Below are positions 42,599 to 51,094 of a stretch of 64,000 nucleotides of DNA, piece by piece. This DNA is from Cytophagales bacterium Alg240-R148 (lineage in GTDB: Bacteria > Bacteroidota > Bacteroidia > Cytophagales > Cyclobacteriaceae). Position numbers and translations under genes: made by a program. How positions within the stretch are numbered: the stretch's first letter is position 1; each line of letters opens with the position of its first letter. Location: NCBI GenBank assembly GCA_900537185.1, contig LS999829.1, positions 124,275-188,274 of the forward strand, read 5' to 3'. Below the pieces are notes generated by a model. The model did not search any database, had not been told where the DNA came from, and saw only the letters and a list, made by a program, of their open reading frames with translations.

Positions 42599-43294
42599 TT
42601 AAACATCAAAAAACGATTCTAGTTCCTTTATGGTGTCAGAAGAAGTTTCAATATCTCTTTCAATAACCCCTTTATTTAACAAAACAATTCTAGAACACAC
42701 TTCTGAAATATGGTTCAAATCATGGCTTGAAATAAAAAGTGTGGTTCCTCTCGTTTCATTTTCTTCTTTCAAAATGCTTTTAAGCCTTATCTGAGAGCTT
42801 GGGTCCAAGTTGGCAAAAGGTTCATCCAGAACCAAAAGTTCTGGAGCCACCATCAGGGACGCTGCAATGCCTACCTTTTTTTGATTGCCCTTGGATAGGT
42901 CTCTCAAATACTTGCCAGTATTTAGAATTTCGCCATTGAAAAAAATTTCAAACCGATCCATTTGTGCACCAAGCGCTTGTTTGGTCATACCATAAGATTT
43001 GCCAATAAAATCGAAATATTCTTCAGGTGATAAAAAAGGAATTAAAAATTCCTCATCCAAAAAGGACCCTGTAAAGGATGTCCAGGCATGGTCTGCTCCC
43101 ACTGCTTTTCCTTTAATTGCAACGCTTCCTGAATTGGGGGGAATCAAATCCAACAAAATCCGGAATAAGGTTGTTTTACCAACACCATTGTTCCCAACCA
43201 ACCCAACACACTGCCCTTTCACTACTTCCAAATGTTCTAGGTTCAAAACTGTTTTATCAGCATATATTTTTTTTATATTCTCAACTAATATCAT
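42599..43294 (-). CDS. ABC transporter ATP-binding protein
   Basis: 231 residues, one nucleotide-binding domain. Walker A is GNNGVGKTT near residue 35, the signature loop LSKGNQKKVGIAASL, Walker B LLVLDEPFANLDP and the switch His in FISSHDLN. It powers the DUF5687 permease encoded just upstream, whose stop overlaps its start by 4 bases. Cargo and direction are unknown; the family pairing is usually with export-type permeases. Its place in front of the copper regulator may mean metal- or stress-linked export, but that is inference. Confidence 0.92.
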   Translation of the reverse strand: MILVENIKKIYADKTVLNLEHLEVVKGQCVGLVGNNGVGKTTLFRILLDLIPPNSGSVAIKGKAVGADHAWTSFTGSFLDEEFLIPFLSPEEYFDFIGKSYGMTKQALGAQMDRFEIFFNGEILNTGKYLRDLSKGNQKKVGIAASLMVAPELLVLDEPFANLDPSSQIRLKSILKEENETRGTTLFISSHDLNHISEVCSRIVLLNKGVIERDIETSSDTIKELESFFDV

Positions 43295-44742
43295 TTTGTT
43301 CTTAGGTTTTTGGAAATCTTATATTTGTTTTTGTTTATCCTATTAACAATAAGTTGTAGCCACATATTTTTACAAATCAAACCTAGTGCGCCAAAACTTA
43401 ACAGTATAAAGAAAACAAGCGTATCTGACATATAGCTGCTCAGCCATGTTACCAAAACGATCGGCAAAGCAATTACAGGAAGAACCAAAAGAAAATGGGC
43501 CCCAGTTACGCCTTGGTAGTTAAAAGTCGTACTTCTTTTCATGTCAATCTGTTTTTGAAAAACAGGAATCCAATACATCATTAATGGAATAATGATGCCA
43601 TTGCACAAGAAATAAAATGCCACAATGGCCAACAAAACATCCAACCCATAATAAACATAAGGCACCGTAACAATGAGGCACAGGGTATTGAGAAGAAACA
43701 TAAACCGCCATTTGCCCTCAATAAAGTGTTTCAGTTGCAAAGGTATGGTCAAAACTCTATCGTAGTAAACACCATCCCAACCTAAAAAGAACTGCAAGTA
43801 ATTCAAAGCAACCATACTAGTGGTGAATAAGGCACCAAGGGTTAGTTCAAAAACCAACCTATCTTCTTTAGGAAATACCGCGAATCCATAAAATAGCAGT
43901 AGAAATGACAACAGAAACAGTTGCTTCGGTCTTTTATTTCTTAACACCAAACGCAATTCGTGGTTCAATAACCAACCCCAGTTGCCCATAGAAGAAAAGA
44001 GATCAATAGATATAAATTCTGTCTTCTTTTGATCGTTGGCTTTTTTTATCCAATTTTTAATAGCCTGAAAACCCGTATACAAAACCAACACAAAGTAACA
44101 GAAAGACAACGCAGTTTTGTACCAATTGGCTTCTTTGAAAACATCCGAAGAAATTTGTGCAAAAGGAACGAGGCCAGTTTTTTCTAACACTACCACTGAC
44201 ACAAGCAGGACAACAATTAACAGGCCTTTTACCGGGTTTTTTGCCAAAGACGACCTAAATATAAAAATCCAAATATTATTGCTTAAAAGGATCAAGTAAT
44301 AGGTGAGCAACCAACAAACGACATAAGTTAAGCCATGAGCTGGCCAAACTGTGGTAAGCGCAAATGGGCCCAGTAAAAAGAGCGGAAATACATTAAAAAA
44401 AGAAAAAAACAACGACGATTCATAAAATAAAACCAAAGAACGCCGTTTTATGGGAAGCAATTGGATGGTTTGTAAGTTGACGTGAGGCGTTTCCTGTAAA
44501 TAATAGCGCATCAGAAGGTCCGACGTGAGGTAATAAATAAAAAACCCATTAAACAATTGCATTGGATCCATTCCTGGAAATAACTTATCAAATAAGGCGG
44601 GAGCAGCAAAACCTAGTACGAGTAAATACAGGGCAAAAAGGGCAATTATGACCATGCCCATTATATTTAATGTTTTTTCTGTTTGCCAAATGGGCGAACG
44701 CCGAATATCTAAAAAATGCAGTTTTAGCAGTCTTAAAAACAT
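43291..44742 (-). CDS. DUF5687 family ABC permease-like membrane protein
   Basis: 483 residues with about ten hydrophobic segments. The N-terminus (LKLHFLDIRRSPIWQTEKTLN) and the repeated loop YYLQETPHVNLQTIQLLPIKRR are features I associate with DUF5687, a Bacteroidota permease family paired with an ABC ATPase. It overlaps the ATPase gene by 4 bases (ATGA-type), which supports a two-part transporter. First gene of the group permease, ATPase, AraC-CxxC regulator, Cu-ATPase. An 87-base gap separates it from the divergent gene at 44830. Confidence 0.85.
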   Translation of the reverse strand: MFLRLLKLHFLDIRRSPIWQTEKTLNIMGMVIIALFALYLLVLGFAAPALFDKLFPGMDPMQLFNGFFIYYLTSDLLMRYYLQETPHVNLQTIQLLPIKRRSLVLFYESSLFFSFFNVFPLFLLGPFALTTVWPAHGLTYVVCWLLTYYLILLSNNIWIFIFRSSLAKNPVKGLLIVVLLVSVVVLEKTGLVPFAQISSDVFKEANWYKTALSFCYFVLVLYTGFQAIKNWIKKANDQKKTEFISIDLFSSMGNWGWLLNHELRLVLRNKRPKQLFLLSFLLLFYGFAVFPKEDRLVFELTLGALFTTSMVALNYLQFFLGWDGVYYDRVLTIPLQLKHFIEGKWRFMFLLNTLCLIVTVPYVYYGLDVLLAIVAFYFLCNGIIIPLMMYWIPVFQKQIDMKRSTTFNYQGVTGAHFLLVLPVIALPIVLVTWLSSYMSDTLVFFILLSFGALGLICKNMWLQLIVNRINKNKYKISKNLRTK

Positions 44743-44829
44743 AATTTCAATAAAAAATTATTCTATGAATTAAAATACTTGCCTCATCCAAATATAATTG
44801 TTTAATTTCAAATTTCAGACAGAACAAAA

Positions 44830-45948
44830 ATGAAAGTGCGTTTTTCTATATTTTTAGTATACCTGCTTGTGCTTTTTACTCCTGAAGTTCAAGCCCAAGA
44901 ATTGTTTAACCCATTTCAAGTGGGTGCATTCAATTATACGAGCGAATTGCCAAAAAACATTCGTTCGGGTAAGGCGATTGCCATAATGGAAATAGATGGG
45001 GTCAACTTGTATAAAAAAGAAGCACTTATGTTAAAACTGGGTGATTTGTGTCAAAAATATTTTTATAAATCTGGTATTGATGTGGTAAGTTATTACCTCC
45101 CGGATGATTTGTATTCCAGCAATCAATTTCAGTTTAATATAAGCAAAGGGTTTGAAGCAAGGGGCATTGAAAACCTCATCTACATTCGTTCGAGTCAAGA
45201 TTTTCAAAATGCAACCATCATCATTACGGATTTTAAAAACACTTCTATCTATATAGAACCTGGTCAGTCGGCTACCAAATGGAGTGGGCAACCCATCGAA
45301 ACCATATTAAATGATTTGTACAAAGCCTCCTTTAGATATCCGAAAGAAAACTATTTGATCAATGAAGTGGCTGAAATTGGATTGCTAAGCGACGCTATCA
45401 ACGCCAGGCGCAACACGTCTTTTCAGACCTCCGCGGGTCGGTTCAATTTGGCCGTTTCCAAATTTGAAATAGTAGACCTCAATGCATGGGAGAAAAAACT
45501 TGGTAACACGGCAAACTGGAGTCAGATAAAAGCGAACATCGAGGCTTTTAATGCAAAAAACGAAGCCAACAACGTATTACTAGATACCATCCTGTCCAGG
45601 TACCCATTTAAATACAAACTTGTGGAACCCAATATGGGCAAAAAAGCCATGAGAAACGAAAACTTATTGTACGCTTTGTTTTGGAGTCGTTCTTCTGGTC
45701 AAACGTTAAGGAGCCTGTTTGAGTACAAAGACTTTGAAGACAGGGAAGTGAAAAGCAAATACAGCACCGGTGGTACAGTTTCCGATAGATTGATGAACAA
45801 CCAAGATGTTGTTTATAAGTTTTACATGTATTACGTAAGTGATAGCAAATCTACAGATTACTATTTAGGGCCAGAATGGGATGCGGGTCAAACTTGGGAG
45901 GAGGGATTAACCAATCACCTCGACTATTTCATGACTTATTTTAAATAG
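44830..45948 (+). CDS. Exported protein of unknown function
   Basis: 372 residues with signal peptide MKVRFS...EVQAQ. I do not recognise the family. The first half alternates strands and helices (AIAIMEIDGVN, GIDVVSYYLPDDLYS, GIENLIYIRSS, NATIIITDF) like a small alpha/beta domain. The second half is helical, then charged (RSLFEYKDFEDREVKSKYS), ending in aromatic residues (YYLGPEWDAGQTWEEG). No catalytic motif is evident. It is divergent from the ABC permease gene and overlaps the convergent YjjX-type gene by 13 bases, so it is probably transcribed alone. Confidence 0.75.
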   Translation: MKVRFSIFLVYLLVLFTPEVQAQELFNPFQVGAFNYTSELPKNIRSGKAIAIMEIDGVNLYKKEALMLKLGDLCQKYFYKSGIDVVSYYLPDDLYSSNQFQFNISKGFEARGIENLIYIRSSQDFQNATIIITDFKNTSIYIEPGQSATKWSGQPIETILNDLYKASFRYPKENYLINEVAEIGLLSDAINARRNTSFQTSAGRFNLAVSKFEIVDLNAWEKKLGNTANWSQIKANIEAFNAKNEANNVLLDTILSRYPFKYKLVEPNMGKKAMRNENLLYALFWSRSSGQTLRSLFEYKDFEDREVKSKYSTGGTVSDRLMNNQDVVYKFYMYYVSDSKSTDYYLGPEWDAGQTWEEGLTNHLDYFMTYFK

Positions 45949-46469
45949 TATTCACTTTTAATAAAAGGTATGAGTGCCAATACCACTGCCTGTTCGTAGT
46001 ATTGAGAACGATTGATTAACCCACCCGTTAATATACCTACCGCTCCATCTTTTTGTTTTGAGTTTTCTCTTTTGAAAACTTTGTCATCGGCATGCCCCAA
46101 CTCCATTCCTTCCTGCACTAGTTCTTTAATGGTATCGGGCAAATAAAAAGTTGCTGTACGCGCTTTTGATAAGTAGTTTTGCTGGGATACTACGATCCAT
46201 GCAAATGCATCCATTTCATCCTCCACTACATCAATACCGCCTTCTATGCCAACATAATAAGCAGCATCAGCAATTATTTGTTGTGCGTTATGGGTTCTAT
46301 TGATTGCTCCTTGTAGCGTTTCTTGATCGCCCCAAGGTTGCTCTTTTACATCGGATGCTGCGCTTACTCCCTCAAAAATAAAATTCTCTTCAGGCCACGC
46401 CTTTTCAAAGGCAGATTGCACACATGCAATTTTCACTGGATTTTTTGACCCTACTACCACTTTTTTCAT
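45936..46469 (-). CDS. Inosine/xanthosine triphosphatase, YjjX/DUF84 family
   Basis: 177 residues from the ATG at 46469, where the conserved start MKKVVVGSKNPVK begins. The family (YjjX, NTPase of the ITPase-like fold) hydrolyses damaged purine triphosphates such as ITP and XTP and keeps them out of nucleic acids. Further motifs: GVSAASDVKEQPWGD, RTHNAQQ, YYVGIEGGI, DGAVGILTGG and RSQYYEQAV. Cytoplasmic. It converges with and overlaps the gene at 44830 by 13 bases and is divergent from the DUF1684 gene. Confidence 0.93.
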   Translation of the reverse strand: MKKVVVGSKNPVKIACVQSAFEKAWPEENFIFEGVSAASDVKEQPWGDQETLQGAINRTHNAQQIIADAAYYVGIEGGIDVVEDEMDAFAWIVVSQQNYLSKARTATFYLPDTIKELVQEGMELGHADDKVFKRENSKQKDGAVGILTGGLINRSQYYEQAVVLALIPFIKSEYYLK

Positions 46470-46525
46470 AGTACACTTTAATTTTGATCTCAATATTAAT
46501 ATCTTTTGGTTCAATTTCAACCATT

Positions 46526-47125
46526 ATGATTAAAAGCTTTGCCATTTTATTGTTGTTCCTAATCGGCTTCGGTGCGCGCGGTCAAAATGCGGAAAAAGAA
46601 ATTAAAAAATTCCAAGAGGAACTCAATCAGGAATACAAAGACCCTTCTAAAAGCCCACTCACGGAGGAAGACTTTAGCAGTTTCAATGGGTTGGAATTTT
46701 ACCCTATCAATTTAAAATTCCGAGTTAAAGCCCAATGGGTTCCCTTCGATCCTCCAGAGTATTTTAATATGGCCACCACTACAGACCGTTCTCCTTTGTA
46801 CGCCAAATATGGCAGACTGCATTTCAAAATCGACGGCAAAGCATACCAACTTGTTGCTTACCAGAGCCAAGATTTAAAGCGCATGCCCCAATATAAAGAT
46901 TATTTGTTCATCCCTTTTATTGACGAAACTTGCGGCGTAGAAAGTTATGGTGGCGGTCGGTATATTGAGTTTCACATTCCAGATGGAGAGGAAGTAATTT
47001 TGGATTTCAACCAAGCTTATAACCCATATTGTTGTTACAAAGCTTCTTATTCATGTCCCATTCCACCAGAGGAAAATTATTTAGAGCTAGAAATTAGAGC
47101 AGGAGTAAAGGCTTTCGAAAAATAA
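46526..47125 (+). CDS. Exported DUF1684 protein
   Basis: 199 residues from the ATG at 46526, which opens signal peptide MIKSFA...GARGQ. DUF1684 motifs: FYPINLKFRVKAQWVPFDPP, YGRLHFKIDGKAYQLVAYQ, LFIPFIDETCGVESYGGGRY and DFNQAYNPYCCYKASYSCPIPP. The last of these, with three Cys, is the most conserved part of the family. Members are widespread in bacteria and archaea, and their function is not established. A 103-base gap separates it from the sigma factor gene. Confidence 0.9.
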   Translation: MIKSFAILLLFLIGFGARGQNAEKEIKKFQEELNQEYKDPSKSPLTEEDFSSFNGLEFYPINLKFRVKAQWVPFDPPEYFNMATTTDRSPLYAKYGRLHFKIDGKAYQLVAYQSQDLKRMPQYKDYLFIPFIDETCGVESYGGGRYIEFHIPDGEEVILDFNQAYNPYCCYKASYSCPIPPEENYLELEIRAGVKAFEK

Positions 47126-47228
47126 ATGGCTTGCCCCTGCATCATTTTTGAACTTTCCCGTCTTAACTACAAAGCTTTTAATAACGAAATGAATTTTTTG
47201 GATAACAAAGATTGTTTTAAGTAGAACC

Positions 47229-47750
47229 ATGGAAAAGGAAATACAACTATTATACCAGCCCCTCTACCTGTTTATAAATAAAAGGGTACAAAATACTTCC
47301 GATGCCGAGGATTTAGTGCAAGAGGTCTTTTACAAACTATCTAAGGCAGGAAACGAAGAAATTAACAACATTAAAAGTTGGTTGTTTTCTGTTGCACAAC
47401 ACACCGTAATTGATTTTTATAGAAAGAAAAAGCCCATCCAAGATGAGCTTTTAGAGATTGCTGAAGACCAAAAAGATGACAACGAGGCATTAAGAGCCCT
47501 TGAAAGCTGCATGTCTACCTTTATTAGCCACCTAAGCGAGGTAGACCAAAATTTATTGCGCTTATCTGAAATCGAAGGCAAACCTCAAAAAGAAATTGCC
47601 GAAATGCTCAACATGAATTATACCACAGTCCGTTCTAAAATTCAAAGAGCGCGGAAACGCCTTAAAAATGAATTCACAGATTGTTGTGAAATTCACCAAG
47701 GCAATAAAGGCAGTATTATGGGTTTTAAAAACCGAGGCAATCGTTGTTGA
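47229..47750 (+). CDS. sigZ: SigZ-like ECF sigma factor
   Basis: 173 residues. Region 2 is at residues about 5-70 (DAEDLVQEVFYKL, IKSWLFSVAQHTVIDFYRKKK) and region 4 at about 100-150 (LSEVDQNLLRLSEIEG, KEIAEMLNMNYTTVRSKIQRARKRLK). The C-terminus after region 4 has a TDCCEIHQ-type Cys pair followed by a short tail, as in SigZ, where the extra residues may bind zinc and sense redox or metal; that is inferred. No anti-sigma gene is adjacent: the next gene is convergent and encodes a metallo-beta-lactamase-fold lipoprotein. Target genes cannot be read from the window. Confidence 0.88.
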   Translation: MEKEIQLLYQPLYLFINKRVQNTSDAEDLVQEVFYKLSKAGNEEINNIKSWLFSVAQHTVIDFYRKKKPIQDELLEIAEDQKDDNEALRALESCMSTFISHLSEVDQNLLRLSEIEGKPQKEIAEMLNMNYTTVRSKIQRARKRLKNEFTDCCEIHQGNKGSIMGFKNRGNRC

Positions 47751-47768
47751 AGTTGGCGTTTCTTCTCT

Positions 47769-49184
47769 TCATGGTCCTTCTTGCAAATTGTTTTGATAAT
47801 ATGCTTCCACAATTTCTGGTTGGATGTTGCCGTTGCGGTGGTGCCCTATAATTCTATTGTATTGCAAATTTTCGTTTTTAAGAAAAGTAACAAATTGTCT
47901 TTCAACTTCCGACATATAAGTAGGAATGGTATTGTCCAATGGGACTTCTAAAAAATCTCCTTCATAAATTACCTCCTCTTCTATAAAATACGCGAAACTT
48001 TGAGATTTTGAATGGGAATTGGTAGGAAAATAAAACTTTACTCCATTCAGCACCGTTTCATTTTCAATCGGATGGAAAACAAAATGTTCTAAGTCCTTCG
48101 CAAAGGGTGTAAATGCTTCAATTGCCGATTTTGTATAGGGGTCTGCCAGAATTTTTACTCCTTTTTTCGCATAGGCCGATAAACCCCTCATATGGTCAGA
48201 ATGTGGGTGGGTGATGTACACGTATTCTATTGGGAAATTGGGAAATTTTGTTTCTATTAGCTCTATTATTTCATTAGATACTTGCGCACCACCCGGCGCC
48301 CCCAATACCATAATGGATCCCTTCTCTATTTTAAATGCGACATAACGGTCATAGTCCACATTGCTTATCACAAACAGGTTCGCACTCAGTTTTTCTAATT
48401 CGATATCCAAATCCAAATCTTCAAATATTGCACCATGGTCTTTTGGCAATACCAATTTTTCACTGTCCAGTACATCCAACTTACCCACCTCAGCAACATG
48501 GGTCGTTTCTTCAAAACCATCAAAATCAACAAATTTTATTTCTGAAGCATAATAAAAAGGGCCTTCTCGGACATAATCCTTAAAAAAGTACTTCGTGTTT
48601 TTAGATAAATTATGAGTAGACAGCAACTGTTTGGTTTCCGTTTCGAAATTCAAAACCAATGTATCCGAATTGGCCCTAACCTTCAATTCAATGCTGCTTT
48701 GTGATGGGTCCATTGCCAAGACAGCAAAGTCCTTGGCTGCATACAATTGGCCTATCTGTTTGAAAGAAAGCATCTCTTCTGCTTGTTTAATTGCCCGACC
48801 GTAGGCACCAGAATCTCGTTGTACCACGCGTTTCCCATACAAAACCCCGTTTACATCGTACCGATAACTGTGTTGATTCTTTTGAAATTCTTTGGTCCAG
48901 AAAAAAAATGTTCCCGGAAAATTATACCGCTTTACTTCTGCGTAGTAAGATCTTTCCGATTGATCCAAGTAAAATTCTGCTTCTCGAGTGGATGGCTTCG
49001 GGTGTGCATGGTCGTAACTTTGAGGTCCATACTCGCTCTTTGCAACACTGTGGAATCGAAACACCTTAATTTCGTTTCCCATAGAATGCTTCTTTAACAA
49101 TTTGTTTGCCAGCGCATTGTCAGTCTTGTTTTGACATGCCAGCACACTGAGATATACCAGTATTAGAATAGAAAAGTTTTTCAT
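47769..49184 (-). CDS. Metallo-beta-lactamase-fold lipoprotein
   Basis: 471 residues with a lipoprotein signal (MKNFSI...SVLAC). The first about 260 residues are a beta-rich domain with many aromatic residues, similar to lipoprotein carrier-like or porin-like folds. The second half is an MBL hydrolase: the metal site THPHSDHM is near residue 325 (HxHxDH), and later His and Asp residues (HSKSQS, IYEGDFLE, IGHHRNGN) complete it. MBL enzymes hydrolyse esters, thioesters, lactams or nucleic acids; the substrate here is unknown. The start is about 100 bases from the divergent LytTR regulator gene, which might control it. Confidence 0.85.
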   Translation of the reverse strand: MKNFSILILVYLSVLACQNKTDNALANKLLKKHSMGNEIKVFRFHSVAKSEYGPQSYDHAHPKPSTREAEFYLDQSERSYYAEVKRYNFPGTFFFWTKEFQKNQHSYRYDVNGVLYGKRVVQRDSGAYGRAIKQAEEMLSFKQIGQLYAAKDFAVLAMDPSQSSIELKVRANSDTLVLNFETETKQLLSTHNLSKNTKYFFKDYVREGPFYYASEIKFVDFDGFEETTHVAEVGKLDVLDSEKLVLPKDHGAIFEDLDLDIELEKLSANLFVISNVDYDRYVAFKIEKGSIMVLGAPGGAQVSNEIIELIETKFPNFPIEYVYITHPHSDHMRGLSAYAKKGVKILADPYTKSAIEAFTPFAKDLEHFVFHPIENETVLNGVKFYFPTNSHSKSQSFAYFIEEEVIYEGDFLEVPLDNTIPTYMSEVERQFVTFLKNENLQYNRIIGHHRNGNIQPEIVEAYYQNNLQEGP

Positions 49185-49282
49185 TTTAATCCTTTATGTT
49201 TTATAAATTATACAACCAATTTATTAGGACAAACGTAAATAATTATCATCAGTACACCCCCATTGGGTCAATTAAGGATAAT

Positions 49283-50146
49283 ATGTTACCAAATACGGAC
49301 TTTTTTAAGGTTAAATACCACAACTCTACCCGATTCTTGCGCCAACCGCTGTTCATCGTATTTGTTTTTATTCTACTCACTTTACAAGATTTTGCTTCGT
49401 TGTGCCAAGTACATTTGAATAGCATACCATTTTGGACTACCGCCCAAAGTTGTGGTGAGAGTTTTGTACTGAGCACATTTTTTAAAAGTTCGATATGGTC
49501 TTTGCTCCTAGTAGTATTTTGTTTTGAAGCTTTTTTAATGGCGGAAAGGAGGTGGTTTAATAACGCCCAACTCAAAAATTGGCGACAAGGGGTTCAATTT
49601 CAGTTGCAACTGGTTGGTTTTCTTTTCTTATTCTTACCCTTGTATTGGTTGGTCAATACTTCGTTGGTTTTGATCTTAGGCCCTAGCGTTAAAGAATTTA
49701 TAATTCTGAATGCAGCGCACTTATTAAGACAATTGGTATTTCTTGTGTTTATCGCAATCAACTTGGGTGTTTTTCTGACACGATATGGTGAAAAAAGAAA
49801 AAAAGCCCGACATACTCTACCGGTGCGAGGGCCTTTGGGAGATGTATTACTTCCTATGGAGGAAATCCAATATTGCGAAAAACAAGGAAGAAATTACATT
49901 GTAAAAACAGCAGAGCAGGAATACCGCACCCAACTCAATTTACAAGGGTTGGAAAAAGCCCTACACAGCAAGTATTTTGCTAGAATCAACCGAGCAGTTA
50001 TTGCCAACTTATCCTATGTTGTGGGCTATAATTATTGGGAAAATGAAAAATACATAGTAGAAATGGGCGCCAATACCACCTTTGTAGTTACACGCAAACG
50101 CCTGGTTTCCATTAAAGAGAAGATCCATAATTTAAAGAAATACTAA
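49283..50146 (+). CDS. Membrane-bound LytTR-type transcription regulator
   Basis: 287 residues from the ATG at 49283; starting at 49196 would leave only 11 bases to the divergent gene and adds an unsupported segment. About four membrane helices (LFIVFVFILLTLQDF, SLLLVVFCFEAFLM, GFLFLFLPLYWLVN, LVFLVFIAINLGVFL) are followed by a LytTR DNA-binding domain at about 195-285 (MEEIQYCEKQGRNYIV, LEKALHSKYFARINRAVIANLSYV, RKRLVSIKEK). LytTR proteins bind paired direct repeats upstream of targets. Divergent placement suggests it may control the MBL lipoprotein gene or the DUF4382 gene downstream; this is inference. Confidence 0.85.
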   Translation: MLPNTDFFKVKYHNSTRFLRQPLFIVFVFILLTLQDFASLCQVHLNSIPFWTTAQSCGESFVLSTFFKSSIWSLLLVVFCFEAFLMAERRWFNNAQLKNWRQGVQFQLQLVGFLFLFLPLYWLVNTSLVLILGPSVKEFIILNAAHLLRQLVFLVFIAINLGVFLTRYGEKRKKARHTLPVRGPLGDVLLPMEEIQYCEKQGRNYIVKTAEQEYRTQLNLQGLEKALHSKYFARINRAVIANLSYVVGYNYWENEKYIVEMGANTTFVVTRKRLVSIKEKIHNLKKY

Positions 50147-50242
50147 CCATTTATTCCAGTTATCGGCTTTAACTTACATTCATCGATTTCAATTGTGGGT
50201 TTTATTTGTTACTTTCTACTTTCGTATCAAACCAAAAATAAA

Positions 50243-51019
50243 ATGAAAAATATTAAAGTAATGCTGTGCATACTCGTGGCTTTTGTGGTTGCCTCCTGCA
50301 ACGATGAAGAGCCTGCACGGGCACAGCTTCAAATCCGACTTACTGATTCTCCAGGAAGTTATGAAGAAGTGAACGTTGATATTCAGGACGTTTTGGTAAG
50401 CAATTCAGAAGAAGATACTGGTTGGTTGAGTTTGGCCAATATCAACAGAGGTGTTTACAATTTGTTAGATTTTACCAATGGGGCCGACACGCTCTTGGCC
50501 GATGCATCGATACCTGTAGGGGAAATAAACCAAGTAAGACTTGTTTTAGGAGAAAATAACACGGTTAAAATTGGAGGTGAAATATTTGATTTGGATACAC
50601 CAAGTGGCCAACAATCCGGATTAAAAATAAAACTTCAGATTGAAATTATTGAAGGAGTAGATTATAAAGTTATTTTAGATTTCGACGCGGCTAAATCAGT
50701 TGTAAAAGCAGGTAATTCAGGTAAATACAATCTAAAACCTGTTATTAGAGCTTTTTTAGAAGCTGAAAATGGAAGTATCGCAGGAACTATAGAACCAAAA
50801 GAAGTAAATACCGTTATAAGTGCCATACTCGGTACAGACACTATCTCAACTTATTCTAATGAGGAAGGTAACTTTTTACTAGGAGGAATGGAACCTGGCA
50901 CCTATGACGTACTTATTAGGCCAGATACAGCTTATGACTATAATAATAAACACATTAAAGACGTTACTGTATTGCTTGGTCAAAAGACCGAGCTCGGCAC
51001 AGTACCACTAGAAGATTAA
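50243..51019 (+). CDS. DUF4382 lipoprotein
   Basis: 258 residues from the ATG at 50243. Lipoprotein signal MKNIKVML...VVASC, then NDEE. Residues about 30-180 match the DUF4382 domain: LQIRLTDSPGSYEEVNVDI, GVYNLLDFTNG, IPVGEINQVRLVLGE and VIRAFLE. A C-terminal carboxypeptidase regulatory-like domain follows (GSIAGTIEP, NEEGNFLLGGMEPGTYDV). DUF4382 proteins are surface or periplasmic lipoproteins of unknown role in Bacteroidota and Gammaproteobacteria. It lies about 97 bases after the LytTR gene and ends at a long-stem terminator. Confidence 0.88.
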   Translation: MKNIKVMLCILVAFVVASCNDEEPARAQLQIRLTDSPGSYEEVNVDIQDVLVSNSEEDTGWLSLANINRGVYNLLDFTNGADTLLADASIPVGEINQVRLVLGENNTVKIGGEIFDLDTPSGQQSGLKIKLQIEIIEGVDYKVILDFDAAKSVVKAGNSGKYNLKPVIRAFLEAENGSIAGTIEPKEVNTVISAILGTDTISTYSNEEGNFLLGGMEPGTYDVLIRPDTAYDYNNKHIKDVTVLLGQKTELGTVPLED

Positions 51020-51059
51020 AAGTAATCCGCCTTACTTTTATTTATTAAAGCCAGCATTT

Positions 51060-51085
51060 GTCCCAATACCCACACGTATTGGGAC
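51060..51085. terminator. Bidirectional hairpin terminator
   Basis: A perfect 10-bp stem GTCCCAATAC/GTATTGGGAC with a 6-base loop lies between convergent genes, followed on the plus strand by TTTGCATTTTT. It works as an end signal for both genes. Confidence 0.75.
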
Positions 51086-51094
51086 TTTGCATTT

